Positions 26,899 through 36,967 of a stretch of 64,000 bases of DNA are shown piece by piece; within the stretch, counting starts at the first letter, position 1; each line of letters starts with the position of its first letter. Source of the DNA: a bacterium (GTDB taxonomy: Bacteria; Zhuqueibacterota; Zhuqueibacteria; Zhuqueibacterales; Zhuqueibacteraceae); NCBI GenBank assembly GCA_023150945.1, contig JAKLJX010000003.1:225164-289163 (forward strand), written 5' to 3'. A program made the position numbers and the translations under genes. A model generated the notes under the pieces. That model worked only from the letters and a program-made list of their open reading frames with translations. It was not told where the DNA came from and searched no databases.

Positions 26899-28641
26899 AT
26901 GACGTTCAAGAAGCAAACCGCCGCCCTCGTAGTCGTCTTGGCCGCCGGCCTCACCGTTGTTGGTTGGTTTTTCAATTGGGGTGTGGGCGTGGGCGCCGAT
27001 TATGTTCACGAAATCCGCAAGAACATTGAAATCTTCGGGCTGGTCTATCAGGAGATTTCGAAGAAATATGTCGAGCCGGTTGATCCGGACAAGTTCATGA
27101 AGGCCGGCATCAACGGCATGTTGGAGACGCTCGATCCCTACACCGCTTTGATCGAGGATGAATCCAACTCGCATTTGCAGATTATCACCACCGGCAAATA
27201 CGGCGGCTTGGGCATGCGCATCGGCGAGCAGCAAGGCTGGCCGACCGTGGTCGAGCAGCCCTTCGAAGATGATCCGGCCGGCAAAGCCGGCATCCGCGAG
27301 GGCGACCGCATCATCATGATCGACGGCCAGACCACCAAAGGCCTGACCATCAACGAGGTGGCCAAGCGGCTGCGCGGTGAAATCGGCACACCGGTGACGC
27401 TCAAGATCGAACGCGAAGGCGAACAGGAACCGCTGGAATTCCGCCTGATTCGCGCGGAGATCACCATCCTCGACGTCAGTTATTCCGGACTCATCCGCGA
27501 CGGCGTGGGCTATATCAAGCTCTCGGGCTTTTCCAAGAACGCCGGCTATGAGATCCGCCAGGCGATTCGCGAGCTGCAGCCCCAGGGGATGAAGAGCCTG
27601 ATTCTCGATCTCCGTAGCAATCCCGGCGGTTTGCTTGATGCCGCGGTTTCCGTCTCCGAGAATTTCATCAAGAAAGGCGACCTTGTCGTTTCCACCAGAG
27701 GCCGGATTGAGGAAAGTGTAAAGGAATACCGTTCCGATGTCGAGCCGATTGCCGGCGATCTGCCGCTGGTGGTGCTGGTGAATGAATTCAGCGCCTCGGC
27801 TTCGGAAATCGTCGCGGGCGCGATTCAGGATCTCGATCGCGGCGTGGTCATCGGCCAGCCGACGTTCGGCAAGGGTTTGGTGCAAACCGTGGTGCCGATC
27901 ACGCGCGACGCGGCGCTGAAGATCACCACCGCCAAGTACTACATTCCCAGCGGCCGATTGATTCAACGGGTCGACCGCCTGCGCGGCGCGCATTCACCGG
28001 AGGTGGCGCTGGAGGAAGGTGAAGGCGAAGAAGGCGCGACCGGCACGGCCACCATCGCCTCGGAACTCAACCATGACAGCACGCACATTTACTACACCCT
28101 CAAGAACCGGCGCGAAGTGCGCGGCGGCGGCGGCATCAAGCCCGACCTGCGCGTCGAACTGCCGCCTCTCAACCGCTATCAGTACGAATTGCGCCGCAAG
28201 TCGCTCTTCTTCCATTTTGCCCTGACCTACGCCAACCAGCACCGCGATCTGCCGCGCAATTTCACCGTTGATGACAACCTGCTGGCGCAATTCCGCGCGT
28301 TCATCGCAGAAAAGGGCTTCAGCTACGTTGCGGAAAGTGAAGACCGGCTGGCGGAATTGAAAAAGGTGGCGGCGGAAGAGGGGTACTACAGCACGCTCAC
28401 TCCCGACATCAACCGGCTGGAAGCCGCGCTGCAAACGCTCAAGGCGGATGATTTCAACCGCAACCGCGACTACATCGTGCGTGAACTGGAAAAAGAGATT
28501 GCCGCCAAGCTGTTCGGCACACGGGCAAAAGTCGAGGCCACCTTCGACGACGATCCCTATCTCGCCGAGGCGATCAAGGTTCTGCAGAACCAGGAGCGTT
28601 ATCTCGCCATCCTCGGCGCCGCCGCCAAGCAGAAGGGATGA
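26899..28641 (+). CDS. S41-family C-terminal processing protease (CtpA-like)
   Basis: 580 residues. An N-terminal signal anchor (about 8-35) is followed by a PDZ domain at about 95-175 (YGGLGMRIG, GIREGDRIIMIDG). The catalytic S41 domain has NEFSASASE (nucleophile Ser about 300-302) and the general-base Lys K325 in QPTFGKG. A C-terminal extension of about 230 residues, helical and charged, goes beyond the standard CtpA core. Periplasmic protein processing or tail-specific degradation is the known family role. ATG 26899 is 8 nt from AAGGAG; ATG 26893 is only 2 nt from it. Confidence 0.93.
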   Translation: MTFKKQTAALVVVLAAGLTVVGWFFNWGVGVGADYVHEIRKNIEIFGLVYQEISKKYVEPVDPDKFMKAGINGMLETLDPYTALIEDESNSHLQIITTGKYGGLGMRIGEQQGWPTVVEQPFEDDPAGKAGIREGDRIIMIDGQTTKGLTINEVAKRLRGEIGTPVTLKIEREGEQEPLEFRLIRAEITILDVSYSGLIRDGVGYIKLSGFSKNAGYEIRQAIRELQPQGMKSLILDLRSNPGGLLDAAVSVSENFIKKGDLVVSTRGRIEESVKEYRSDVEPIAGDLPLVVLVNEFSASASEIVAGAIQDLDRGVVIGQPTFGKGLVQTVVPITRDAALKITTAKYYIPSGRLIQRVDRLRGAHSPEVALEEGEGEEGATGTATIASELNHDSTHIYYTLKNRREVRGGGGIKPDLRVELPPLNRYQYELRRKSLFFHFALTYANQHRDLPRNFTVDDNLLAQFRAFIAEKGFSYVAESEDRLAELKKVAAEEGYYSTLTPDINRLEAALQTLKADDFNRNRDYIVRELEKEIAAKLFGTRAKVEATFDDDPYLAEAIKVLQNQERYLAILGAAAKQKG

Positions 28642-28703
28642 GATGGGTTGCCTGCTGGACTACAACCAACAGTTTCACATATTCCTTTTAGGAGGACCAT
28701 TTC

Positions 28704-31526
28704 ATGGCGTTAGCCAAAACCAAACGGAAAGTGCTTCCCAAAGACGGCTCATCGCAACTCAATCGCAAGAAGCTGAAGAAATTGGCAAGCAAGCGCAATG
28801 GCCAGGCGCGGGACAAATATGTTTACGCCTTCGGTGCCGGCAAAGCCGAAGGGGATGCGCGCATGAAGAATTTGCTGGGCGGCAAGGGCGCCAATCTTGC
28901 CGAAATGGCGAGCATCGGTTTGCCGGTGCCGGCCGGATTCACCATCACCACCGAAGTTTGCACCGCGTTTTATGAGAACAAGCGCCGCTACCCCAAGGGC
29001 CTGGAAAAGCAGGTCGAAGCCGCCCTGGCGCACGTCGAAAAGATCATGGGCGCGCAATTCGGCAGCAAACAAAACCCGCTGCTCGTGTCAGTGCGCTCCG
29101 GTGCGCGCGTTTCCATGCCGGGCATGATGGACACCGTGCTCAATCTCGGCTTGAACGAGGCAACCGTGCAGGGCTTGATCGCCAAGACCGGCAACGAGCG
29201 CTTTGCCTATGACTGCTACCGCCGCTTCGTGCAGATGTACGGCGACGTCGTGCTCGGCCTCAAGCCGCAGAACAAAGATGACATCGATCCCTTCGAAGAA
29301 ATTCTCCATCACAAGAAGGAGACGTTGGGCGTGAAGTTCGACAATGAACTGAGCGCCGAAGCCCTGCGCGAATTGGTGCAGGAATTCAAGACGGCAATCA
29401 AAGAACGCACCGGCCATGATTTCCCCGAGGATCCCATGGCGCAGCTTTGGGGCGCGATCGGTGCGGTGTTCGGCTCGTGGATGAACGAGCGCGCGATCGC
29501 CTATCGCAAACTCTATGAGATTCCGGAAGACTGGGGCACGGCGGTGAACGTGCAGGCGATGGTGTTCGGCAACATGGGCGATGATTGCGGCACGGGTGTG
29601 GCCTTCACGCGCGATCCCGCCACCGGCGAAAACGTGTTCTATGGCGAATATCTGATCAACGCCCAGGGCGAGGATGTGGTCGCCGGCATTCGCACGCCGG
29701 AGCCCATCGCGCGCCTGGAACAGGAGATGCCCAAAGTCTTCGAGCAGTTGATGAAGATCCGCCGCACGCTCGAGCGCCATTACAAAGAAATGCAGGACAT
29801 CGAGTTCACCGTGCAAAACGGCAGGCTGTGGATGCTGCAGACCCGCAACGGCAAGCGCACCGCGTTTGCGGCCTTCAAGATTGCCCATGACATGGTGGCG
29901 GAAAAGCTGATCAAGAAGGATGAGGCGCTCGCCCGCCTCGATCCCAATGCCCTGAACCAACTGCTGCGCCCGATCTTCGACCTCAAGGAGAAGCAGGCCG
30001 CCATCGATCACGGCAATCTGCTCGCCAAGGGTTTGAATGCCGGTCCCGGCGCGGCCTCCGGCAAGATCGTCTTCAATGCCGAGGATGCGGTGGCGTGGAG
30101 CAAGCGCGGCGAGCAAGTGATTCTCGTGCGCATCGAAACCTCGCCGGAAGACATCAAAGGCATGGATGCCGCCGAAGGCATTCTCACCGCACGCGGCGGC
30201 ATGACCAGCCACGCCGCACTGGTGGCGCGCCAAATGGGCAAAGTCTGCGTCGCCGGTTGCGAAGTCCTGGAAATCGACTACCGCAACCGCACCATGCAGG
30301 TGAAGGGCCGCATGCTGCGCGAGGGCGACTGGCTCTCGATCGACGGCACCACCGGTGAAGTGATTGCCGGCGCGATCAAGACGCGGCACTCCGAGATCCT
30401 GCAAGTGCTGCTTGAAAAGACCATGCAGCCGGAAGAATCCGAAACCTATCGCATCTACGCCGACATCATGGCTTGGGCGGACAAACATCGCAAGCTCAAC
30501 ATCCGCACCAACGCGGACCAACCCGATCAAGCGGCGAATGCCGTCGCGTTCGGCGCGCAAGGCATCGGCCTGTGCCGCACCGAACACATGTTCTTCGGCG
30601 GCGATCGCATCGATGCGGTGCGCGAGATGATTCTCGCCGACGATGAAGCCGGCCGCCGCACCGCGCTGGCCAAACTGCTGCCTTTCCAGCGCCAGGATTT
30701 CATCGGCATTTTCGAGGTGATGGACGGCCTGCCGGTGACGGTTCGCACGCTCGATCCGCCCTTGCACGAGTTCCTGCCGCACAGCGAACGCGAGCAAGCG
30801 GACCTGGCCGCCAAACTCGGCGTGAGCGCGGAAAAGATCAAAGCCAAGGTGGAAGCGCTGCACGAGTTCAATCCCATGCTCGGCCATCGCGGCTGCCGGT
30901 TGGGCGTGGTCTATCCCGAGATCACCGAGATGCAGGCGCGCGCCATCATCGAAGCGGCGTGCATCGTGGCGAAACAGGGCAAGCGCGTCCTGCCGGAAAT
31001 CATGATTCCGCTGGTCGGACACGTCAATGAGCTCAAGGCGCAGGAGAAAATCGTGCGCGCCACTGCGGCCCGGGTTTTTGAAGAGCAGGGCGTCAAGGTC
31101 GTTTATCTCGTCGGTACGATGATCGAATTGCCGCGCGCGGCGGTGGTGGCGGATCAGATCGCGCAGGAAGCCGAGTTCTTCAGCTACGGCACCAACGATC
31201 TCACCCAAACCACCTTCGGCCTGTCGCGCGACGATGCCGGGAGATTTCTGCCGCACTACGTCGAGCATGAGATTTTGCCGGCCGATCCCTTCGAGACCAT
31301 CGATGTCGAAGGCGTGGGCGAATTGATGAAATGGGGCGTGCAGCGCGGCCGCAGCACGCGCCCGAAGCTCAAAGTCGGCATCTGCGGCGAGCACGGCGGC
31401 GACCCGGCCACCGTGAAGTTCTGCCACCAGATCGGCTTGAACTACGTGAGCTGCTCACCCTTCCGCGTGCCGATTGCCCGCCTGGCGGCGGCGCAGGCGG
31501 CCCTGGCGGAAGTGGACAAAGACTGA
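28704..31526 (+). CDS. ppdK: Pyruvate, phosphate dikinase
   Basis: 940 residues. An N-terminal ATP-grasp nucleotide domain ([37 protein letters not shown]) leads to the swivelling phospho-His domain with H503 in [12 protein letters not shown]. The C-terminal TIM barrel binds PEP/pyruvate ([38 protein letters not shown]). It interconverts pyruvate + ATP + Pi and PEP + AMP + PPi. About 45 lysine-rich residues precede the conserved core, an unusual N-terminal tail. AGGAGG lies upstream of ATG 28704. Confidence 0.96.
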   Translation: MALAKTKRKVLPKDGSSQLNRKKLKKLASKRNGQARDKYVYAFGAGKAEGDARMKNLLGGKGANLAEMASIGLPVPAGFTITTEVCTAFYENKRRYPKGLEKQVEAALAHVEKIMGAQFGSKQNPLLVSVRSGARVSMPGMMDTVLNLGLNEATVQGLIAKTGNERFAYDCYRRFVQMYGDVVLGLKPQNKDDIDPFEEILHHKKETLGVKFDNELSAEALRELVQEFKTAIKERTGHDFPEDPMAQLWGAIGAVFGSWMNERAIAYRKLYEIPEDWGTAVNVQAMVFGNMGDDCGTGVAFTRDPATGENVFYGEYLINAQGEDVVAGIRTPEPIARLEQEMPKVFEQLMKIRRTLERHYKEMQDIEFTVQNGRLWMLQTRNGKRTAFAAFKIAHDMVAEKLIKKDEALARLDPNALNQLLRPIFDLKEKQAAIDHGNLLAKGLNAGPGAASGKIVFNAEDAVAWSKRGEQVILVRIETSPEDIKGMDAAEGILTARGGMTSHAALVARQMGKVCVAGCEVLEIDYRNRTMQVKGRMLREGDWLSIDGTTGEVIAGAIKTRHSEILQVLLEKTMQPEESETYRIYADIMAWADKHRKLNIRTNADQPDQAANAVAFGAQGIGLCRTEHMFFGGDRIDAVREMILADDEAGRRTALAKLLPFQRQDFIGIFEVMDGLPVTVRTLDPPLHEFLPHSEREQADLAAKLGVSAEKIKAKVEALHEFNPMLGHRGCRLGVVYPEITEMQARAIIEAACIVAKQGKRVLPEIMIPLVGHVNELKAQEKIVRATAARVFEEQGVKVVYLVGTMIELPRAAVVADQIAQEAEFFSYGTNDLTQTTFGLSRDDAGRFLPHYVEHEILPADPFETIDVEGVGELMKWGVQRGRSTRPKLKVGICGEHGGDPATVKFCHQIGLNYVSCSPFRVPIARLAAAQAALAEVDKD

Positions 31527-31560
31527 TCGCGCGATCAGTTTTGGGTGGAAGGCAAAAAGA

Positions 31561-31599
31561 AATCGCCCGTGGGCTGGAACAACCCGCGGGCGATTTTTC
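31561..31599 (+). terminator. Intrinsic terminator after ppdK
   Basis: AATCGCCCGTGGG (31561-31573) pairs with CCCGCGGGCGATT (31583-31595) with one G-U pair and is followed by TTTTT. An A-tract before the stem may allow termination in both directions. Confidence 0.85.
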
Positions 31600-31658
31600 T
31601 TGCAGGCGAGAATTCTGGAAACGGGTAGGATTTGGCGAGCCGCGGACTTGTGGGTTTG

Positions 31659-31784
31659 CTCCTGCTCGTACTCTTACTCTTACTCCTACTCTTACTCCTA
31701 CTCCTACTCCTACTCCTACTCCTACTCGCCTCTGCATCCTCACTAAAGGCGAGTAAGAGTAAGAGTAGGAGTAAGAGTAAGAGT
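31659..31784. repeat. Inverted hexamer array (CTCYTA)n ... (TARGAG)n
   Basis: The left arm (31659-31727) is about eleven CTCCTA/CTCTTA hexamers. The right arm (31751-31784) is GAGTAA/GAGTAG hexamers. The reverse complement of the right arm matches 31670-31703 at 33 of 34 positions, including the order of variant units. A spacer with more repeats separates them. It lies between convergent genes (ppdK and the dehydrogenase at 31798). Frames across it encode only Leu or Ser-Tyr runs and are not genes. Confidence 0.9.
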
Positions 31785-31797
31785 CAAGCGCGATCAT

Positions 31798-32655
31798 CTA
31801 CACATATTCATATACCCCCCTTCCCACCTTCTTTCCCAAGCGGCCGGCTTTCACATATTTTACCAGCAGCGGGCAAGGCCGGAATTTTTCGCCCAGGCTT
31901 TGATGTAGAAAGGTGAGAATATTCAGGCGCACGTCGAGCCCCACCAAATCGACCAGCTCGAACGGCCCCATGGGATGATTGAGTCCGAGCTTCAAGGCCT
32001 TGTCGATCTCGCGGGCGCCGGCCACGCCTTCCTGCAGCAGGTAGAAGGCTTCATTGCCGATCATGGCGTTGATGCGCGTGGTGATGAAGCCCGGCGATTC
32101 GTTGATGATCACCGTCTCCTTGCCCATCTTGTGCGCGACCGCCTGCGTCAGGCCCACGCTGGCCTCAGAGGATTCCAGGCCGCGAATGATCTCCACCAGT
32201 TTCATCACCGGCACGGGATTGAAGAAGTGCATGCCGACGACCTGGCCGGGGCGCTGCGTCGCGCCTGCCATCTCGGTGATGGAGAGCGAGGAGGTGTTGG
32301 TTGCCAACACGGCCGGCGCCGGCGCCAGCTTGTCCAGCCGGGCGAACAAATCGAGTTTGAGATCGATCCGTTCCGGAATGGCTTCGATGATGAACTCGGC
32401 GTCCTGCGCGGCGGCAGCGAGATCGGTGGTGGTTTGCAGGCGGGCAAAACCCTTGGCTGCCGCTTCATCGGTGATGATCTTTTTGTCGACCGCCTTGCGA
32501 AAGTCCGCCAGGAGGGCGGCGCTCGCCTGAGTGAGAATCTTGTCAGCCACGTCATACAGTTTGGTGGCGAAACCGGCGAGACACGAGGCATAGGCAATGC
32601 CGCGGCCCATGGTGCCGGCACCGATCACCGCCAGTCGGTGGATGGTCGGGGGCAT
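31798..32655 (-). CDS. 3-hydroxyacyl-CoA (3-hydroxybutyryl-CoA) dehydrogenase
   Basis: 285 residues. NAD-binding Rossmann motif GAGTMGRGIA is at the N-terminus. NTSSLSITEMA and the catalytic-His segment GMHFFNPVPVMKLVEI follow. The C-terminal helical domain has GFITTRINAMIGNEAFYLLQEGVA and GLNHPMGPFELVDLVGLD. It oxidises 3-hydroxyacyl-CoA to 3-ketoacyl-CoA in fatty-acid or butyrate metabolism. Single-domain form, close to HbdA/PaaH. No partner beta-oxidation genes lie in the window. Confidence 0.95.
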   Translation of the reverse strand: MPPTIHRLAVIGAGTMGRGIAYASCLAGFATKLYDVADKILTQASAALLADFRKAVDKKIITDEAAAKGFARLQTTTDLAAAAQDAEFIIEAIPERIDLKLDLFARLDKLAPAPAVLATNTSSLSITEMAGATQRPGQVVGMHFFNPVPVMKLVEIIRGLESSEASVGLTQAVAHKMGKETVIINESPGFITTRINAMIGNEAFYLLQEGVAGAREIDKALKLGLNHPMGPFELVDLVGLDVRLNILTFLHQSLGEKFRPCPLLVKYVKAGRLGKKVGRGVYEYV

Positions 32656-32725
32656 CAGTGGAATCTCCTGAAAGTGAGTTCAAGCACAGCAGGTGTGTCG
32701 GGATTTTTTGGCAGCGGGAGAGTGG

Positions 32726-33373
32726 TCAACGCGGCGGGCGGAATTCGTGCGTCTCCGCGCAGCGAATCAGTTCTTCCGCGGTGACGATCAAGTCGACGCG
32801 CTGATCATACGCTGCCACTGGAATGCTTGTCACCAGTTGACTGCGGAACGCCAGCGCAATCTTGAGGCCCGGCGCTTCCGCGAGAAACCGGTCATAGTAG
32901 CCTTGGCCATAGCCCAGGCGGTTGCCGCGCCGGTCAAACCCCAAGCCGGGCACGAGGATCACCTCAAAGGCCGCGATTGCCGGCGCCGGCACCGCGCCGT
33001 GCTCCGGCGAAGGTTCGAGAATGCCGAGCACGCCCGGCTGCAGCGCCGCGAAATGCGGAACGAAAAAGTGCGCCAGCCGTTTTTCCTGCTTGATCACTTT
33101 GGGTACGGCGACCGGCGCGCCGGCCGCGAGCCGCATGCGGATCAAATCGTGTGTTTCGACTTCATCACCAAAGGAAACGTAAGTGTGCACCACTCCCGCC
33201 TGCTGAAACGCCGGCAGCGCCCTTACTTGCTGCATAATCGCAGCGGTGGCGTGTGCTCTTTCCTGCTCGGGAAGCAGTGCGCGTTGCCGGCGCAGATGCT
33301 CACGCAGGCCGGCTTTGCGGGCAAGCAGGGCCGCGTGTTCCTCCCGGTCGCTGAAGCTGTCGAGGTTTTTCAC
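32726..33373 (-). CDS. 5-formyltetrahydrofolate cyclo-ligase
   Basis: 215 residues. The N-terminal Arg/Lys-rich helix (ARKAGLREHLRRQR) is typical. The phosphate/ATP and folate motifs are EVILVPGLGFDRRGNRLGYGQGYYDRFL and PVAAYDQRVDLIVT. It converts 5-formyl-THF to methenyl-THF with ATP. The start is a GTG at 33373 that overlaps the stop of the upstream L7Ae-like gene (GTGA), indicating translational coupling. Confidence 0.94.
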   Translation of the reverse strand: MKNLDSFSDREEHAALLARKAGLREHLRRQRALLPEQERAHATAAIMQQVRALPAFQQAGVVHTYVSFGDEVETHDLIRMRLAAGAPVAVPKVIKQEKRLAHFFVPHFAALQPGVLGILEPSPEHGAVPAPAIAAFEVILVPGLGFDRRGNRLGYGQGYYDRFLAEAPGLKIALAFRSQLVTSIPVAAYDQRVDLIVTAEELIRCAETHEFRPPR

Positions 33374-33675
33374 GCCGATGGCTCCTGCAGTTTTGCGAGC
33401 ATCCCTTTGGCAAAGTTGCGATCAAGAACGGCAAACATGCCGACTTCGGCCCGGCCCCAGTATTTTCCCCATTCCGCTTTGGTGCCGAGCGTCACTTGTG
33501 GAATGTCCGCGGCGTGATGCAGGACGCGGGTCTTGGCGGCAACGGCGTCCTCGGCGAAGACCACCAGCGCGGCGTTGTGCGTGTTGATCTCGCGCCGGAC
33601 GGCATCAAAACCAATCACGATCTTGCCCGCGCGTTGCGCCAAGCCGAGCAGCGGCAATATATCATCCGGAAGCAT
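33370..33675 (-). CDS. L7Ae/L30e-family RNA-binding protein
   Basis: 101 residues. The core LLGLAQRAGKIVIGFDAVRREI, then ALVVFAEDAVAAKTRVLHHAA and AEVGMFAVLDRNFAKGML, matches YlxQ/YbxF-type ribosomal L7Ae proteins that bind kink-turn RNA. ATG 33675 has AGGTGA close upstream; GTG 33681 is the alternative. It overlaps the cyclo-ligase gene by 4 bp. The stretch 33676-33902 upstream holds no gene. Confidence 0.88.
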   Translation of the reverse strand: MLPDDILPLLGLAQRAGKIVIGFDAVRREINTHNAALVVFAEDAVAAKTRVLHHAADIPQVTLGTKAEWGKYWGRAEVGMFAVLDRNFAKGMLAKLQEPSA

Positions 33676-33902
33676 TTTCACCTGACCGAAGAGAAAAGAA
33701 GAACCGTCGTGCTGTCGCAGCAGTTGGCGCGAGTCGTTCAGTCAAAATGCCACGGGGAAACCGAAATCCAACCGCGGAGAAGCCGGGAGCACTGCGAAGA
33801 GTTTTTCTATTGTTGCAACTCTGCGATCCCAGTGTCCCCGCGGCCGGAATGCTCGCTTTGCCGCAAGGAAGCAACTGCTGCGGACAGCCCGGCACCCGCC
33901 GT

Positions 33903-34649
33903 CTATTTGGCCTTGCCCTGATTGGCCACGGCTTGCATGGCCTGTTTCACGGTTTCCTCATCACCGAGATAGTAACTCTTGATCGGCTTGAGATCATGAT
34001 CCAGCTCATACACCAGCGGCACGCCGGTGGGAATGTTCAATCCGACGATGTCGGCCTCGGGCACGTTGTCGAGATATTTTACCAGCGCGCGCAGGCTGTT
34101 GCCGTGCGCCGCAATGATCACGCGCCGGCCGGTGCGAATCGCAGGCGCGATCTGCTCATGCCAGTCGGGAAGAAAACGCGCCACCGTGTCTTTCAAACAC
34201 TCGGTGAGCGGTAGTTCATGCTCCTTCAGGTTGTGATAGCGCGGATCATGGCCGGGATAGCGGGGATCGGATTTCTCCAGCGCCGGCGGTTGCACGTCAT
34301 AGCTGCGGCGCCAGACTTTCACCTGTTGCTCGCCGAACTTTGCCGCCATTTCCGCCTTGTTCAGGCCCTGCAGCGCACCGTAGTGACGCTCGTTCAAACG
34401 CCAGGAGCGGTGCACCGGAATCCACATGAGATCCATTTCATCCATCACAATCCACAACGTGCGGATGGCGCGTTTGAGCACCGAGGTATAAGCCACGTCG
34501 AAAACATAGCCGTTCTCTTTCAACACCTTGCCGGCAGTGTGCGCTTCGGCAATGCCTTTTTCGGACAAATCCACATCAGTCCAGCCGGTGAAGCGGTTCT
34601 CCTTGTTCCACACACTTTCGCCGTGACGCAAGAGCACAAGTTTGGTCAT
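33903..34649 (-). CDS. gpmA: 2,3-bisphosphoglycerate-dependent phosphoglycerate mutase
   Basis: 248 residues, the normal length. The catalytic His motif [27 protein letters not shown] is at the N-terminus. The substrate segment [11 protein letters not shown] follows, and the second catalytic His is in [17 protein letters not shown]. It interconverts 3- and 2-phosphoglycerate in glycolysis. AAAGGAG lies upstream of ATG 34649. Confidence 0.96.
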   Translation of the reverse strand: MTKLVLLRHGESVWNKENRFTGWTDVDLSEKGIAEAHTAGKVLKENGYVFDVAYTSVLKRAIRTLWIVMDEMDLMWIPVHRSWRLNERHYGALQGLNKAEMAAKFGEQQVKVWRRSYDVQPPALEKSDPRYPGHDPRYHNLKEHELPLTECLKDTVARFLPDWHEQIAPAIRTGRRVIIAAHGNSLRALVKYLDNVPEADIVGLNIPTGVPLVYELDHDLKPIKSYYLGDEETVKQAMQAVANQGKAK

Positions 34650-34728
34650 GAGTCAAACTCCTTTTGGTTTCGTGAAATCAGGCGAGCCTGAAAGTTGACA
34701 TTTCTCGCGCAGCACTGTTGGCACCACC

Positions 34729-34841
34729 GTCATGCTGCATTGCAAAAAGATCCTGTGAAAAGTTGGGCACTCTGCCAGGCATTTCAGCAGATTCGTCTGA
34801 ATGACATCGCGAGCGGCCACTCTTGCGAATTGCAGCATGAC
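34729..34841. repeat. Small palindromic element with perfect 11-bp terminal inverted repeats
   Basis: GTCATGCTGCA (34729-34739) is matched exactly by TGCAGCATGAC (34831-34841). The inner part 34729-34805 is a diverged relative of the 71-bp repeats at 44-45 kb (GATCCTGTGAA, CTGAATGAC). There is no coding capacity. The rest of 34650-34895 shows no gene. Confidence 0.6.
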
Positions 34842-34895
34842 AAAGAAGACCACGACGCTTCAGGCAAACGAAAAGCGAAACAAGGCAATCGACCA

Positions 34896-35576
34896 CTAGT
34901 CTTTGGGGGGCGCTGTGTCTGTCGCCAGGCGACGATGGCGGTCGATCCAGTACGTCCAGGGAAGGATGAGCCATTGCGTCAACCCAAAAACGGCGAGGGC
35001 GTTCGCGTCAGGAGGCGGAGACTCGCGTCCCATCACGTTACCGGCATAGCCCAAAACGCAAAAGATCACCAATCCCCAAAAGGCATAGCTGCCGATGCGG
35101 TCACGCGGCCGGGTGGTGCGCGCATACAAGGCCACCGCCGCGGTAAACAAGGCGCTTTCCACCAGCACGGTCGCGGCCACTGACTGCCACAGTCCCAATC
35201 CCCAAAACGTTTGCGTGCCTGGCGCCAGGGGCAAATCCGGCCGGTGGGTGATCAGATCGAGAATCCAGTGGCTGAGCACGCCCAGACCGAGCACCCACGC
35301 ACCCACGGCGTAGCGGCGCAGCGCATAGTACACCAGCCCAAATGCGGCCGACCATCCTGCCACTGTGAGCAGGCTGTGCGAGATGGGATAATCATAAAAA
35401 TCGAGCGGGGTGAACGCGGTATTGCCGGGCGCGATGCGTACGTGTTCCAGGCCGAGCAGAAGAAAGATGGGCCAGAGCAAGTCCAGAAATTGGGTAGCCA
35501 GGAACAGCGTGCCCAGCGAAACTTTGGGCGCGGCTTTCTTGGCTGCGAAGGCAACGGCATAGTGACCGATGAACAT
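34896..35576 (-). CDS. Multi-pass membrane protein annotated in relatives as a membrane-bound metal-dependent hydrolase
   Basis: 226 residues with about six hydrophobic helices. The N-terminus MFIGHYAVAFAAKKAAPKVSLGTLF and the segment FTPLDFYDYPISHSLL, plus LSHWILDLITHRPD, carry His and Asp pairs of the DUF457/YdjM-like type. Biochemistry is unproven. ATG 35576 matches the family start; the frame is open to 35765 without support. Confidence 0.75.
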   Translation of the reverse strand: MFIGHYAVAFAAKKAAPKVSLGTLFLATQFLDLLWPIFLLLGLEHVRIAPGNTAFTPLDFYDYPISHSLLTVAGWSAAFGLVYYALRRYAVGAWVLGLGVLSHWILDLITHRPDLPLAPGTQTFWGLGLWQSVAATVLVESALFTAAVALYARTTRPRDRIGSYAFWGLVIFCVLGYAGNVMGRESPPPDANALAVFGLTQWLILPWTYWIDRHRRLATDTAPPKD

Positions 35577-35763
35577 GGCGGGCATCCAATTTTGAGAACA
35601 GTGTTGTTCTACCGGGCGGCAATTGCGTGCGCCCTTCGGCAGTCCGCTGAAAAGTCGGCGTTGCGCTGCTGTGCAGGTTTGCTGTTTGCGGCTGCCACAG
35701 CGACCGGCATAAGCTAGAAGATTTTTGCACAAATGCCAGCCTCTCCTGCTGCCCGGCCGCAAC

Positions 35764-35803
35764 AAAAAACCCTCTGCGAAGCCGTCGGATTTCGCAAAGG
35801 GTT
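35764..35803 (-). terminator. Intrinsic terminator after the PorV-like gene
   Basis: Read on the minus strand, AACCCTTTGCGAA and TTCGCAGAGGGTT form a stem with one mismatch, followed by six T. It lies 60 bp past the stop of the minus-strand gene ending at 35863. Confidence 0.8.
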
Positions 35804-35862
35804 GGTTCTTCTCGGTGAAGTGAGACGATGCGGGCGGTGGCCGCGCCCGGGCCGGCGCTTGC

Positions 35863-36900
35863 TCAAAAATTCACGCCGAGTGAAAAGCGCTGTACGTTTT
35901 CCAGCAGGCCGAAGTCGGCGTAGGCATAATCGATTTTCAACTTCGTGCTGCTGCCCCACAGGCGATAGTGCAAACCGCCGCCCAGAGTGAGACCCTCTTC
36001 GCTTTCCGAGCGGAACAGCGTGGAATAGCCGCCGCGCAGGAAGAGCATCTCGTTGAGCACCACCTCAGCACCGGTGTTGATGCTCTCGGCATTGTCGTTG
36101 GGATGAAGCGCGTCCAGGCCGACCGTGACTCGCACGTTGTCGTTCTGGTAGATCTCAGTCGCCAGCCCCACACGAAAACTCAGCGGCAGTGGAAACTTTT
36201 CGGTTTCGTACATGGCGTTGACGAATTCGACATTGCCTTCATTGGTCGGATCCGGATCGTTGCTGAAGCGGATGTCACGACCATCGAGGCGCAGATCGCT
36301 GCCGAAATTGCTAATGCTCGCGCCCAACCGGACGTTGCGGAAGGGCGTGGTGAACAAGGCGCCGATGTCGAGCGCCACTGCATTCGCGCTCATGTGCCAG
36401 AGATTCTGCCGGATGAACTTCGCGGTGCCGCCAATGGCAAAACGGTCGGTCAACCGGCGCGCGTAGGTCAAGCCCAAGGCCAAGTCGTTGGCGTCGAACA
36501 ATTCGCCGGTGCCCTCCGGCCGTTCGACGGTGCGGACAAAATCATCCGGCGCGCTCAGGCTCGTCACGCTCAAGCCCAGCGTGCCCAGCCCCCGCACCTC
36601 GAAGGCCACGGCGGCATAGTTGAAATTCATGTCCGCCAGCCATTGGTTGTGCACGAACATCGTTCCCAAACCCTGATAGTGTCCCAGACCCGCCGGGTTC
36701 CAGTACATCGCGCTCAAGTCACCGGCCATTGCCGCAAACGCGCCGCCCATGGCCGTGCCGCGCGCATCCACGCCGATCTTCAGGAACTGCGCGACCGTGG
36801 TGCCGGTCTTGGTGATGGTTTGCGTGTTATCCACCTGGGCGCGCAGCGTGGCAGCCGCCAGCAGGCCTGCCATCATGATGAGACTGAGAGTTCTTTTCAT
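35863..36900 (-). CDS. PorV/PorQ-family outer-membrane barrel protein
   Basis: 345 residues. The signal peptide is at 1-21 (LIMMAGLLAAATLRAQ). The family opening AQFLKIGVDARGTAMGGAFAAMAGDLSAMYWNPAGL is clear. FadL-like beta strands follow and the protein ends in SLGVNF. PorV-type proteins act in type IX secretion and surface attachment in Bacteroidota; related proteins are widespread in FCB phyla. Its place beside large secreted proteins with C-terminal sorting-like domains fits such a role, but no other secretion genes are in the window. Confidence 0.88.
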   Translation of the reverse strand: MKRTLSLIMMAGLLAAATLRAQVDNTQTITKTGTTVAQFLKIGVDARGTAMGGAFAAMAGDLSAMYWNPAGLGHYQGLGTMFVHNQWLADMNFNYAAVAFEVRGLGTLGLSVTSLSAPDDFVRTVERPEGTGELFDANDLALGLTYARRLTDRFAIGGTAKFIRQNLWHMSANAVALDIGALFTTPFRNVRLGASISNFGSDLRLDGRDIRFSNDPDPTNEGNVEFVNAMYETEKFPLPLSFRVGLATEIYQNDNVRVTVGLDALHPNDNAESINTGAEVVLNEMLFLRGGYSTLFRSESEEGLTLGGGLHYRLWGSSTKLKIDYAYADFGLLENVQRFSLGVNF

Positions 36901-36967
36901 TTTCTCGGACCTTGATCTAGTTTAGGAATTATTGCCTGGCGAGTTCTTTCCCTTGCCGTTCCTCTTA

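Noticed and set aside
29088-31427. 779-residue minus-strand frame opposite ppdK
   Set aside because: Long only because the GC-rich opposite strand lacks stops; the plus-strand ppdK is unmistakable.
31600-31916. Leu-run and Ser-Tyr-run peptides around the hexamer arrays
   Set aside because: They are pure translations of CTCYTA repeats and overlap a real minus-strand gene.
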